Positions 1 to 14,200 of a stretch of DNA of 64,000 nucleotides are shown one piece after another (the first letter of the stretch is position 1; each line of letters opens with the position of its first letter). This DNA is from Flectonema sp. DT1601 (Eukaryota; Euglenozoa; Diplonemea; Diplonemida; Diplonemidae), in the NCBI GenBank assembly GCA_964019425.1, contig OZ025846.1, positions 310,001-374,000 on the forward strand. Direction: 5' to 3'. The notes under the pieces are model-generated. The model was not told the origin of the DNA. It was given only the letters and a program-made list of their open reading frames with translations, and did not search any database. The position numbers and the translations under genes are program-made.

Positions 1-3000
1 ATTCAGGTATGGAGTATTCTAGCTCTGTGTTGTGTAGACGCAGCAGTTATCGATAATTACATCTTAGCGATCCTACCACTTGCTTCTATGGGTGCAATAA
101 AGAAGATGGCATCTACAGAACTAGATGACATGATTAGAGATCATGGTGCGATGTGGGTTAGTCAAGAATTGGGACCGAAACTTCTTTTGGAAGCATTTCC
201 TCAAATGAGTTTTACCAGCGAAGGGATAGCACAGTTCAGAATATCTTGTTCGGGTGTAATTCATCGAATAACACCAACGTGGATGAACAACTCAGATGCC
301 TTACCCTGCGTGGTTATATTAACAGCAGTGCTGACGAGTACTGAAGTTCCGTCTGTGCAATCGCTTCTAAACTTTGCGAAGGCCTGTAAAGACATTGGTG
401 TGTTTTTCCCCCCTTTCTTTGTCAAAGTTTCACCCCCCTTTCTTTTTTTTTTTTCCCCTTTACTCAAATCCACGAGAATCATTCTCTCTGCAGTATATTA
501 ATTACTAAAATCAATAACAGGCGAAAGCAATCAAAAATCTGAGAAACGATCTCTTCCAGTTGATCTACCGTCGCTACATAGAATGTTAAAAGCGAACCCA
601 TCGGCAACAAGTAAAGTTACATTGGAATTGGCGAAGATTTGCGCTCTTTCAAAAGAAAGGTTCAATGAAATGATGCCTGCAGTGTTGGAATTAATAAGAA
701 GTAAAGAGGTAACTCGACCAATGTGTGCGAGAATTATAAGCCAAGCGATACCTTCTCCTGATAGTGTTTTTTCAATGCATGGAACTAAATTGTGTGATTG
801 GATTTTGAAAGCAGCTCAGATTGATGTTCCGAATGCAAAACCGACTATACCATCATGTTACAGCCCTCCATCTAGCTTAGCTGGTGGGTCATCTCAACCT
901 GATACAAATAGTCCATTTGATTCAAAGATCTACTTAGCATTGTATGACACGTCGTATGATTACTTTATGTTGAGCGATATTACTACAGGATTGTGTAAGG
1001 ACCTGATATTATCAATTCAACAACGAGTCACTTATGAAAATCAAAACAAAACATCGCAGAGTTCAATAGCTGCTTCACTAACAGTGAAGAAATCAGCTGA
1101 AGTTGCATTCATCAAAACACTCGCAGTGCTGTTTCATAAACCGAGAAATCTTGCGGTTGGGACTCATTGGGAACCATCATTTCGTAGTGATACAACTCTG
1201 ATGCAGATGTTCTCGTCTATGGCAAAACAACTTTTAGAACAACCTGAACCGAGTGAAGTGTCTCGGAAGACTACTCCAACTAATTCGAATATCAGGACCT
1301 CATCAAAGAATAAACTATACCCACACGTACAAGAGAATGTGATGGTGTTTATTGACGCATTAGAATCAGGTGTCGGATCTGTGAGGGGAATGGGAACCGC
1401 TGCGATGCTAGCATTCTTACGTGAGTCCTCTAATGAAGAAGGATCAGCTCTAGTCAAAGTTTGTGGTAGCTGTATTCATTTAATGTGTAAGGATTCGGAG
1501 GAATTGTCAGTCAGACCTGGTGACTTGCCATTCTTGTATCGAACTTCTGATCCTCTTTATGAACCATTTCATAGGTTTGCTGCATTACTGAGGCAGTCAT
1601 CTGATCCGAGTTCGCCAGCTGAGAGTTTGAAGAAAACAGTCGAGTATACTCGTTCTCTTAAAAAAACTCTTCCGGAAAGTAAAATAATACTCATCGTGAT
1701 GTATGCTTCTTTTCGATTCTTTTTTGGTCGCAAAGAGATTCACATTATGTCTGAGAAGTTAACAAATCAACTATCTCGAGAACTCAAATTGGGAGATCGT
1801 CGCAGTCGAGTTCTTCTTGTCGCCCTTGACCGCAGAAAGAGTCAAGCATACAGTAATAAACAAGTTGATATGACGGCATCATTTATGGAAGGCTTTGCTA
1901 ATGAATGGACTGAAATGGTTTGCACAGCACTTTGCGTTGCATGCGCCTACCCAGAAACATTCATTGGAAGTTGCTTTTTAGATATAGATTCCCAGAGAGG
2001 ATGCTTCTTACCCGGAGATAAAACCGGAGGTCCTCTCGAACGAGGAGGTAATTACAAACTTGACTGCGTCACTCAATTGGATGAAGAAGGGAATATAGTT
2101 GAATATTCAAGAGGTCAAGACATCCTTAGCACAGGTGCTTGTTATCTACTATGGGGAGTTCTATTTAGCGGACTAGCAATGCAAGTAAACCTGTTCCCTG
2201 ATGCCTTCGACACGGTATGGCATTGGATGATATCACCTATTCTAAAAGCAAGAACACTTGGATATCAAATAGGTACTTCCGATTATCGACATCTTGTTAA
2301 TCAGTTAACTGAGAGAGCTGTTGCATACAATCTTCATCTTGGATCACATACAGGGTTAACTGTTGATGAGGCTCGTAAGCTTTATGCTTTGTTTTTATAT
2401 TCGCTAGTCAGTACTCCCGGAGCTCTTGAGACAAAGCAGCATAGATCTCGTGGTTCTGCGTTACTTGCGGAGGCATCAGCTGAAGAATTCTGGAAATTGT
2501 ACACGTCGACTCATAGAAAAACTCTCAGTAGGTATGTGATGATTATTAATATTTCTACAAACACACCAACAAAAACAAAACAATAACAACAACAGGTCAG
2601 AATCAGAACTTTGCAGCACTCTCAGGTCGCTACTCACATGGCGAGATGGTCACTACTTAGACCTACCTCGTCCTGATACGTTGTTCCCTCGTTTAGAATG
2701 TTTACCATCGAGTAAGAGTCCTCGACTAGTGTCAATGATGGTTTACGATAAGAAGAAGTTAGTCATACTCGCTCCTCTTATTATCGATCTTTGTAATTTC
2801 GTTGAATTAGTTCAGCGTTGTTTGAGTAACAGGCTTCCCTTAAAGTATGTTTTTTATGGTTGTAGTGAGTCTTTTTTATTATTATCAATGATAAAAAAAA
2901 AACAAAAAAAAAAAAAACAGGCAACTTGTCAATGGTGAAGAACAATTCACAGCCTATTGTGGTGTACTGCAACTACTGAAGGAACATGCTCCAGGTAAGG

Positions 3001-4590
3001 ATTATCGCATGGCAAAGACTTTATTATTGTCAATAAAACACAGTTGGAATCAATACGCGAATACTGTTGGACCGATTGACTATGAGTGTCAAGAAGGAGG
3101 AATTAACATTCTGATGGACACGGAAGACCTACCTGATGATGTGGATGGCAGTGACTGTAATCGAATTGGGTCTGCCGGTCTACCCGACACACTCGACTTT
3201 TGGATAACAACAACAGCGTCAACGGATTCCAATCATAGAAATCTTGTTAAGGAGGCTATTCATTCATTGATTGATAAATATAATAAATGTCAATCTGTTG
3301 TTGAGGCTCACACAAGGTATGAATTCTTTTTTATACTCCATTATTGACAAACCAACTAATATAAACAAACCACACAACAGGTTTACAATGGAGGATGTCG
3401 ATCCTTCAATACTGAACCCGTCAAAACCTGATTTGATATTACGAGAATGTAATAACGTAGTTGAGATTTATCGTTCACATGCTCAAGCGAGTGGACATGT
3501 AAACTGGGACGCGATTGAGAGTGAGATCGCACTCTCATCTGGTCTCATTCTTCCAAAGATGTTACTTCCGATATTAACATGTTTCTCTTTTACGAACATT
3601 GGAAGTCATTCGGGTACTTGTGACGCAGAACATTTAGCCATCGAATTATTAGATACACATGTTGATCGATTCTCAACTCCTCTTTCTGATAGTTCGTTGC
3701 AAGCTCTTCGGGATGGAGTTCGCGAGTTCTCTGAAGAACGTACGACAGAAACACTTGCGTGTCTTGCTCAAATGTTTAATAGGTATGTTGAAAACCTTAA
3801 CTCTATAACGTTAGTAATCAATTCACAATAATAATAAATCAGATGTACTGTCGTTGATACAAACGAATTCTTCGATGTCTTCTCACAGTTCTGGAGAGTT
3901 GGAAATGTTTCAAAACAAGTTCCTATTTCAGAACAATCATTGAAAGAAGTAGAAGTACGTCATACGGCAGCAGTGATGAAATTATTTCTCGAAAAAATAG
4001 AATTTTGTGATTGGCTACTTCCCCACATCAGTGGATACGCTGGCAGAATATCCGCCGACCAGATGGCGGCGATTGAAGAACGGACAGAAACGTACCTGCG
4101 AGACACGACTCCTGAGAAAGCCCTCGAAGAGCTGTCTTCAGTTATTGAAGTCGCATGTGACTTAGTAACAAGTGGAATGAAGCTAACCGAAGACCAGGAA
4201 CTGACGTCTCTCATAGCTGGAATTCTTATGGATGGAGAGAGTAGCTTATGCATGAGAGTTTATCATCCTATTCATGTAAAAAATTTAGCTTCTTTTATTA
4301 GAGAAGCGAAACTTTTACATCGTCGTTTACACGCGTTGACAGCATCAAAGTCGTGGGTTGAGGAAACTGCGATCATATCTGAATTGCCGTATTTGTTGAA
4401 GAGCTCTGATGATGTTACAGTGACTGATCGTTTGATAGTTAAATCGTCGAAGTCAGATCAAATCTCTCCAGGAATGAAAATAGCATCTGTTGGCAGAAGG
4501 AGAGTTACTAATAAAAAAGAGTACACGCAATTAATTGATAAGGTTGAGGGAAATATTGAGATCGGAATTTTCATACGTGATGGGGAATAG
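1..4590 (+). CDS. large uncharacterised protein, 5' end outside window, PDZ-like C-terminus
   Basis: The reading frame is open from the first base, so the start lies upstream. Six exons can be joined in phase: 1-397, 521-2531, 2596-2844, 2921-3316, 3381-3782 and 3843-4590 (TAG). This gives 1,400 residues in the window. Donors are GTGTGT, GTATGT (three times) and GTATGA; acceptors are A/C-rich and end in ACAG or TCAG. The protein reads as mostly helical with hydrophobic heptad-like spacing, suggesting an alpha-solenoid or scaffold. A low-complexity Ser/Pro/Thr stretch is encoded near 840-910. The last 55 residues (SPGMKIASVGRRRVTNKKEY and onward) resemble the carboxylate-loop to beta-strand half of a PDZ domain. 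I do not recognise the family from the rest. It is followed by about 600 bp of AT-rich spacer before the next gene on the same strand. Exon structure is well supported by phase consistency; function is unknown. Confidence 0.8.
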
Positions 4591-5203
4591 GGCAGAAAAA
4601 GACATGGGCAAATATATATTTTTACACATTACTACCGACTTACCCTTTTTATTTTTTTTTATTTATGTTATCTGCCTTTGCCTGTTGAGGTTTTTGTTTT
4701 GTTTTGTTTTGTATTTATTTTGTTATACCTTCTCAACTGTCTTGAAAAAAAAAAAGACATCATTTTATTTTAGATGGCCGAACCACAACTAAAATTTATT
4801 TTTCGTGTGACTGTCTGACTGACTGACTGATATATTTATTTTTTTTGATTTTGATTTTTTTTTTTTCATGTGGTGATTGCACACATGTTACAGTTAGGCC
4901 TGCTTCATTCTTTGCCTTTTATCATTATCGGCATTAACGATATTGAATTCTCTTAATTATTATTTTTTTTTTTTTTTCATTTTATTAAAAAAAATTTTCT
5001 TAACGACCTTTGATATATTTTGCTCATCTAACCCTTCTCGTGATAATTATGTTTACTTGAAGGTACAGTGTGATATAATTCTCACCTTTTTTTTTTTTTT
5101 TTTTTTTAAAAGAAGTTTCGAGTTATCGCTTTTTCTACAAATATATTAATGTCACAGGTTGATAGAAGGAGGGGGTTATCAGGGTATTTAAAAAAAAAAA
5201 AAA
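4591..5203. other. AT-rich intergenic spacer with T tracts and a candidate leader acceptor
   Basis: No gene is seen. The spacer contains several T runs (for example near 4958-4978 and 5088-5107), a short GACT microsatellite at about 4811-4829, and an AG at 5156-5157 preceded by pyrimidine-rich sequence, 46 nt before the next start codon. The AG could be a leader trans-splice acceptor or the end of a 5' UTR intron; no donor is obvious. Confidence 0.5.
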
Positions 5204-8200
5204 ATGAGCACCCCGTCTAGAAAGTTAGATTTTAATACTGAAAGTCCCACTCAGTCCAGACCATCTCAGCGTAAACGAGGAGGAAGTATGCGACGATCAG
5301 TTTCTCAACCGACTGCTGATATTTATAAATTTAAATTGCAGGAGATTCAAGCTCGAATTGATGAAAGTGGAGGTGACAAAGACGACCTCAGAGACAAAGA
5401 TTTACTCTACTCTGTTGAACTTGGTAAAGAAATGCTGAATGACCTCAAGGTATGTCACACGATGGTACCACTCTTTGTAGTGTGAAGTCTGTTTGGATGA
5501 ACAAATTTTAAACAAACAGGCAGCAAAGATGGAACTCACGGAGTATAGAGAATTGACTTCTCGTCTTCAAAGCGAAGCAAACCACCACCGAGTCGTTGCG
5601 ATGTACGTTGAAAATGATAAAAAAAGTTTGGAAAAAGATGTTCATGAAATAACAACACAAAATGACGTACTTAACAAAGAAAACAACAAACTGCAATTGG
5701 AAAGTAACGATCAATGGAATAACATGTGGGCGGGTGAAATGGTCGCAAGACAAACAGCAGATTTAACCACTAGAGAACACGCTCTTCAGATTAGAGATGA
5801 AAAGACCTCTCTTAGTGAGGAACTGACTAACAAAGTTCATTTATATTACACGAACACGTCTGGTTTGTTGACGGAATTCCTGTCAGACAAAGTAACCACA
5901 CTTCTGGATAGCATTAGTGAAATAAACAATAATTGTGTTAAGAGGTTACCCGACTCGTTAGACATTCCTCAAACACCACTTCGATCTGGTCAAACTGATA
6001 GACTTCTGTCAGAGTCGAGTGTTCTTAGACAAGACTTAATTGATACGGACACAGATCTGTATCATAAAAATGCTGAACTTCGAAGGCTTCAACGTGCTCT
6101 TCGGTCTTGTGAAATTGAAAACGAACACTTACAAGTGAGGATAAACTCTCTCGGTGAATCAGAACTCTCAAATCTTCGATCTGAATGCGATTCAAAGTCA
6201 ACTGCAATCGCAAAACTTGAAGAGAAACTTCAAACGAGTTCATGTCTCGTAGAAATGAAAGAAAACGAAGTATCTCAACTTGTTAAGTCCGCCGCACACG
6301 ATGCTGAACAACTCCGACTACTCACAGATGAGATCACACCACTTCGATTCCTAAATAACACAACCGAGTCTCTTGAATCTGAAATCACATCACTCAAAGA
6401 ACAGCTTTCTATGATTTCTTCTTCTGAGTATCGACTTCAGACGAGAGTTGGCATGCAAGGTTCGTATTTCAATACATCTCACACCTTTTTATAGTTTTAG
6501 TTAGCTTTTAGTTTCAATGGCCGAAGTCAGGAAAAGTTTTCTTTTTTTTAAAAAAATTAATAAACAAACCAATACCAACAGAACAAGAATTGACTGCTAA
6601 CTTAGTCTCTGCTATGCAACGTGATGAAGACGTTGCTTTATTAGAATCAATAAACAAGGGAGATCATCGAGAAGTATCCAGACTAACTGCTGATTTAAAA
6701 ACAGCTCTCAGAGGGAAAGCAGCTGCAGAAGAAGCTCTCATTGAGGACCAGTCTGAAATTGCGAAGCTTAGAGAAAAAGTATCTTTAAGAGGCAAGGAGA
6801 AGAAAGAGTTGAGCGATAAAAATGAAAGCCTCGTCGATGAAATTGCTGAGCTCTCTGAACGAGCGACGTTCGCTGAAGAAACAGTCGAGCTGACGAGGAT
6901 TCGAATTTCACAGTTGGAAAGTACAGAGGAAGACATTACAACTCTGAGAGCAGAATTACAATTCTCAAAATCAACTATTCTCTCACTCGAGAACGACTTG
7001 TCAACATCCAGAGAGACTGTGAATGATTTAGAACTACAGCTGCTGGACTCTACGTCAAGGATTGTTACTTTACAAGAGGAAGTTCTTGCTATGCGAAACA
7101 CTTTGAAGGAGCCCACCTCTCTTAATGATGATCTGATAGAGAAGATTAGAGTCTTTGAAGAGTCTGAGTCGATAGCCAACAACAGAATTACAGAACTTGT
7201 TTCTGAAAATACATCTCTTCAAGAAAAGGCTGACCTCTTAGAATCAGCTGAGAACTTGAGAACATTCACTCAACACACACTAATGGAAACGATGTCTACG
7301 AGAGTCGATAATTCCGAGACTTTGGAGTTGCAAAAAATCAACGCCCAGTTGACGCAGCAGCTTTCAACCAGCGAGACCTCTCGCAAAGAACTCGAACATC
7401 AGCTTACTAAATTAGATTGTCTGACCAACCAGCCGTTTGACAGTTCTCCGATATTGTCTGAGGCATGTGCGGTTCCTGGTTTTGGGGGATTTAACAGCGT
7501 GAAAAAGGCACCGGCAGGATTCGAACTTGAGTACGGATCACCCTCAAGACGACCTCCATTAGGACTGAAGAAAATGAGAACAGAAGGACTAGATGAAGAG
7601 AGCGTATCGTCACCGTTGAGATTTCAGCCTGTGGGATCTCCGAGGAAGTTGCCTCCGATGAGTCCAGCGAGAGTGACAGAGCAATCAACACCTTCTCTGT
7701 ATTGTGTTGAAACGACAAATGATAATTGGGTTTGGTCAATTTATCACAAGACTGCTTGTTCTGCAATTCTTTCTAAAGTAGCTTCATCTCACTTACTCAG
7801 AAAGTACTATTCTATTTGGTCTAATTTAAAGTCTTATTCTTCTTCACTAACATCAACACCAGAAAGAGAACTTCAACAAGACATTGATCAACTTACTAAC
7901 AAAGTATCAAAGAGAAAGAATGCTCAGAGAATTCAGCTTCCACCTCCTTTAGATGCGAAGTCGGTTACGTTGGCTTCGTCATCAAAATTTTGGAGTCATC
8001 AGAATGAAGACATCACAGAAGAATGTAATGAGCTCGATAACAATGATAACGTTAGTGAACTGCAAGCTGTCAGGTCAATGAATGAACTGTTGGTATCTAA
8101 TATGAAAGTAAATTCACTGTTGTCTGACACCTCATTATGTGATTCCGAGAGACAATCATCAACATCACCAATTGGATTCAATATCAACACAACAATTCAC

Positions 8201-11200
8201 GCAGCGTTGACTCATAATTCACTTAAAAGCACTCTTCAAGGAGCTATTTTGGAAAACGTTTCTCTCAGAACTAAATCAATTGAACACAAACAACAACTTC
8301 TTCATTCCAGCAGTGAATTCCACTCTCGGGTCGATGAGTTGTCGTTACTGACAGACACGCTTAAGACTGAAAATAAGACATTGTCAGATCAACTCACTCA
8401 ACTTACATTGGAAGGAGAAGCATACAAATTAGATTATGAAAAATTAAAAGCTGAAAATGAAGTCTTAAAACAAAATCAAGAATCTGAAACATTACAAAAA
8501 CAGATTAATAATCTAAAGCAGAATTGTAGTGACGTCGAGTCTGAGAAAACTGCTGTTCAAGACCAGGTTACGATCCTGACAGAGAGCAACGGTAGGTTGA
8601 AAAGTTCAATTGTGGATTTGGAAGCAAAACTGAAATCTTCCCTTGAAAATGATCAAACCAAATCAGATGAACTTCTACAGTTGGAAAGTTTTAAAAAAAA
8701 ATGTGGAAGTCAAAAATCAACAATTTCAGAATTAAGATTGAAACTTGAAAAATGTCTCACTGAACTTGTTGACCTTCGCGGAGGAGGTCAACATTCAAAT
8801 TCTATCGAGGCTTTAACAAAACAATGCGACGGTCAGAAAATAACAATATCAGAGTTACAAAATCAATTGGAGAATTGTTTGACGGAGTTGGTCGAGATTC
8901 GTGAAAACCAACCCTTGGTAGAAAGAGAGATGCGAATCAAATTAAATAGTCTTGAGAAGCAAAATACATCACAAGAATCTGTTATTAGCGATCTTCAATT
9001 GGAATTGGAAACCCATCTCACAGAACTAGTTAGTCTCCGAGAGGATAAATCAAACACGAGGACAGAAGACTATCAGAGTTTGAAAGACGAATTAATATCA
9101 GCGATTCAAACAATCAGAGCACAAGATGAAGGCGATTCCAATACCGACGTTTCAGTCTCAGAAATGATTACTATGATTGTTGAATGGTGTGAAACAACAA
9201 CTCATGAATCCGACAATACTAAAGCTGACTTGTTAGAGCTTCAGTCTCAATTAACTTCTCAACAATTATCGTCAACAGATCGTGAATCGGTTCTTCAACA
9301 GAGACTAGAAGTTTCTTTAAAAGAAAACTTAACTCTTCAAGACAAGCTCCGCAAGGGTCTCGAATCTAAATCCGACCTCCTAACAAGAGCTAGTTTACTC
9401 TGCACGCAGAGAAATGCCAGCGAAGATGCGACAGAAAGACTCGAGTTGAATCTTTCTAGCTTACAAAAGAAACACGCCACCCTTCTAAAAGAACGTTCTG
9501 CCTTTAAACAAATGGCAACCCAGTCAACTCAACACAATACTAAAATCCTCTCCAGTTACAAAACACTCCAACGTAAATTAGCAACCGTCCTCAGAGACTA
9601 TAAAGAGTTACAGGGTGACATGTCTGTTCTTACTGGTACTTTAGAAAAAATACAATCATGTCAATACTGTAAACCAAAAAAACAAGGTACTTCTCCAAGA
9701 CATCACTCCCAGTCTAGTAAAAACCGTCGATTGACGGAATCGAACAAGACTGGAGTTGCGAAAAGACATCGGCAGCAGTCAATTTCACCAAGACCTTCGT
9801 CTGATCAACCGAGTGATACACCTATGGAGCAGCAGTTATTGAATTTAAAAGAGCATTTAGCTGAAACTCATAGGCAGTTGGCTTCGGCGCATCCGTTTCT
9901 TCCTGGGTCAGTTGATTATTCGGCAGGTTTGAGGAAATTAAAGGAAGTTGTTGAGCTTCAGCTTTGCACCCTTCAACAGGAACGGGATGCGGCACTAGCG
10001 ACAGGGGAGTTGAATAGTCTTGAACATGATAATAACATATCGATATTGAGTACTCAGCTTCATGACATCACAACTTCACTTCAACGAGCTTCTGAGGAAG
10101 TTATACAAAAGGACTCTTTAATACGAGACTTGACTTCTCAGCTACACCACTCACAATCGCACATGTCATCAGCAGGGTCTGAAATCCAACGTTTGACAGA
10201 AATGCTATCAGTGCTGAAGGAACAGAATGATGGTCTTTCAACAGAAGTTGAAAAGTTATTATCAAAACCAACTAACTCAGATGATGCAGGAGAGAGTCTA
10301 GTCAGACTACTGACCAGACAATTACAAGAATCACAAGAACAGATTGAACTTCTCGCTGAACGACTCTCATCATCACATTCAACAGTTAACTCAAAAGACT
10401 CAGACCTTCTAAAGGATGAGATCCAATTATTACGAAAAACTATTTCTGCAAAAGACGAAGGCATCACCGAACTCACAAAGGAATTGCATGCTCTGCGAGA
10501 ACAAGGAACAGAACTTAAGAAGTACACTCAAGAATTAATAATTAAAACTACCGATAAACACAACATCGCAATCTCTGAAATGAAACAATCAAATGATGAG
10601 CTTCAACAGAAATTAGATTCTCTGTCGAGTTCACCATCACAAGAAACAGACAACCATCTTCTCGACGTTGAGGTTGCTGACCTTCGAGAAGCTCTCGTAC
10701 GAGCTCAGGAGTTGCAAAGCAGTTCAAATACAAATTACAATACGAACAGTGAGAAACAACAAAAAGAGATTCTACACCTGCGTGAATCACTTACTCAGGC
10801 ACGAGCTCAACTTCAGACTACTGGTTCTCGTGACACTGTCGCTGAGGATTTACAGAAAGAAGTTAATCATCTCCGTGAGACACTCGATCAACTTCAGAAT
10901 ACTCAGAGTGACTCTCTGAATGTTGAAAATGAGAGTTTGCGAAAGGAGATTATACACCTTCGTGATTCCCTATCCCAAGCACAAACTCAGCAGGTAGAAA
11001 GTGAAAGTCTACAAGAAGAGGCGACTCACCTTCGAGAATCCCTCACTCGAACACAAGCAGAACTTCAGAATATGTCGACTAGCAGTCGGGAGGTGGAAAT
11101 TTTTCAAAACGAAATCGACCAACTCCAATCTCAACTCGAAACAGTTTCTAAAGAATCACAAGAATATCGAACTACAGCTGAAGAGTATAAACTTAAAAGT

Positions 11201-14200
11201 GAGACATTACAAAAAGAAACCATTCACCTCCAACAGAATATCGATCAAGTGCAGTCAATCTCCGATAAGTCTGACCTGCAGAGTGAAGACTTGAGAACTA
11301 AGGTTTCTCATCTACAACAGGAGTTAATCGAAACACAACAACAACTTCAGACTACTGCAACTGCACATGAAATATCAGAGAAAGAGATTGCACGACAACA
11401 GATTATGTTAAACGATTTGGAGTCCAGTTTACAAAAACAAACCAAAGAATTAGAGACCACCTCATCCGAAAACAAAGCTCTGAAATGTGAGAGAGAATCA
11501 CTCTTACAAACAGAATCTACAGGCAAGGCAGAACTCAGCAGCAAACTATTACACATGCACCAGCAGAATGCGTTGCTTGAAAGCACTGTCGCAGGAAAAG
11601 ACAGCGAACTCTCAGCACTTCAACAAGAGCTGTCACAGATGGTTCAAGAACATCAGAGTAGTATTTCAAATCTAAAATCAAAACTAGCCGACAACAATAT
11701 TGAGCTTAAGACTACTGAAGACACTCTCAACCATAAAATCATCCTTCTACAGAATGATAAAGTATCACTTGAAAGTACCAATAGAGATCTCAAACACGAC
11801 AATGAAAACCTCACCAATCAGATTGCCTCCCTTAAAAATGATTTCTCAATCCTTGAGAACAACAATAAGGAACTGGTTAGTCAGAATGAAGATCAGAAGA
11901 ATCGAATTAATCTTTTGGGAGACACCAACAAAGACATTGAACTCAGCAATCAAAACACAATCAGTCAGGTAACGGTTCTAAAACATAAAATAAACTCTCT
12001 TGAAGTAAACCACGAGCTGTCGGTTGATTTGAAAAACACTCTCGAGTCTGAAATCACAAACCTGCAGAAAACATTACAAGAGAAGGATGTGGAAGTTGAA
12101 AATCTCAAAAATGAAATCACTCAATCTGATTCTCACAAGAAGTCTCTTGAGAGTGATGTAATGAACTTGACGAAAACAGTTCAGGAAAGGGATGCTGCCA
12201 TCAAGACTTTTGAAGTGAAGATTACTTCCCTCAAATGTGATAACACGAACCTGCAAAAGACATTACAAGAGAAGGATGTGGAGGTTGAAAATCTCAAAAA
12301 TGAAATCACTCAATCTGATTCTCACAAGAAGTCTCTTGAGAGTGATGTAACGAACTTGGCGAAAACAGTTCAGGAAAGGGATACTAATATTGTGATCCTT
12401 GAAGAGCAGCTTACGATCCTCAAGAGTTCAAAGAACGGCGTGGAAGACACCAACCGAGAGTCTGCTTGTCTTATCCAAACCCTTCAGAAGAATATTAATG
12501 ACCTTGAGAGTCAGAGTAGGCAATCTGATTCTCACAGGGAGTCTCTTGAGAGTGATGTAATGAACTTGACGAAAACAGTTCAGGAAAGCGATGCTGCCAT
12601 CAAGACTTTTGAAGTGAAGATTACTTCCCTCGAATGTGATAACACGAACCTGCAAAAGACATTGCAAGAGAAGGATGCTGATGTTGATACCCTTCAGGCA
12701 AGAGTTAACAACCTGGAGTGTGAGAGTAGGCAATCTAAGGAGTCTCTCGAGAGTGATGTTGTGAACTTAACGAAGGCCATTCAGGAGAGTGACGCCGGCC
12801 TGGAAACACTGCGGGAGAACGCTGCCGCCCTCGAGTCTGAAATTACAAACCTGCAGAAAACATTACAAGAGAAGGATGTGGAAGTTGAAAATCTCAAAAA
12901 TGAAATCACTCAATCTGATTCTCACAGGGAGTCTCTTGAGAGTGATGTAACGAACTTGACGAAAACAGTTCAGGAAAGGGATGCTGCCATCAAGACTTTT
13001 GAAGTGAAGATTACTTCCCTCGAATGTGATAACACGAACCTGCAGAAGACATTCCAAGAGAAGGATACTGATGTTAATACCCTTCAGGCAAGAGTTAACA
13101 ACCTGGAGTGTGAGAGCAAGCAATCTGTTATTCACAAGGAGTATCTTGAGAGTGATGTTGCGAACTTGACGAAGACAGTTCAGGAGAGTGACGCCGGCCT
13201 GGAAACATTGCGGGAGAACGCTGCAGCCCTCGAGTCTGAAATTACAAACCTGCAGAAAACATTACAAGAGAAGGATGTGGAGGTTGAAAATCTCAAAAAT
13301 GAAATCACTCAATCTGATTCTCACAAGAAGTCTCTTGAGAGTGATGTAACGAACTTGGCGAAAACAGTTCAGGAAAGGGATACTAATATTGTGATCCTTG
13401 AAGAGCAGCTTACGATCCTCAAGAGTTCAAAGAACGGCGTGGAAGACACCAACCGAGAGTCTGCTTGTCTTATCCAAACCCTTCAGAAGAATATTAATGA
13501 CCTTGAGAGTCAGAGTAGGCAATCTGATTCTCACAGGGAGTCTCTTGAGAGTGATGTAATGAACTTGACGAAAACAGTTCAGGAAAGCGATGCTGCCATC
13601 AAGACTTTTGAAGTGAAGATTACTTCCCTCGAATGTGATAACACGAATCTGCAAAAGACATTGCAAGAGAAGGATGCTGATGTTAATACCCTTCAGGCAA
13701 GAGTTAGCAACCTGGAGTGTGAGAGTAGGCAATCTGTTATTCACAAGGAGTATCTTGAGAGTGATGTTGCGAACTTGACGAAAACAGTTCAGGAGAGTGA
13801 CGCCGGCCTGGAAACATTGCGGGAGAACGCTGCCGCCCTCGAGTCTGAAATTACAAACCTGCAGAAAACATTACAAGAGAAGGATGTGGAATTTGAAAAT
13901 CTCAAAAATGAAATCACTCAATCTGATTCTCACAGGGAGTCTCTTGAGAGTGATGTAACGAACTTGACGAAAACAGTTCAGGAAAGGGATGCTGCCATCA
14001 AGACTTTTGAAGTGAAGATTACTTCCCTCGAATGTGATAACACGAATCTGCAAAAGACATTACAAGAGAAGGATACTGATGTTGATACCCTTCAGGCAAG
14101 AGTTAACAACCTGGAGTGTGAGAGTAGGCAATCTAAGGAGTCTCTCGAGAGTGATGTTGTGAACTTAACGAAGGCCGTTCAAGAAAGAGATGTCGCCATC

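Noticed and set aside
4535-5149. Phe-rich frames that look like membrane proteins
   Set aside because: They are translations of T tracts in the spacer, without coding character.
12074-14053. Repeated - strand frames within the giant gene
   Set aside because: These are shadows of the in-frame + strand repeats.
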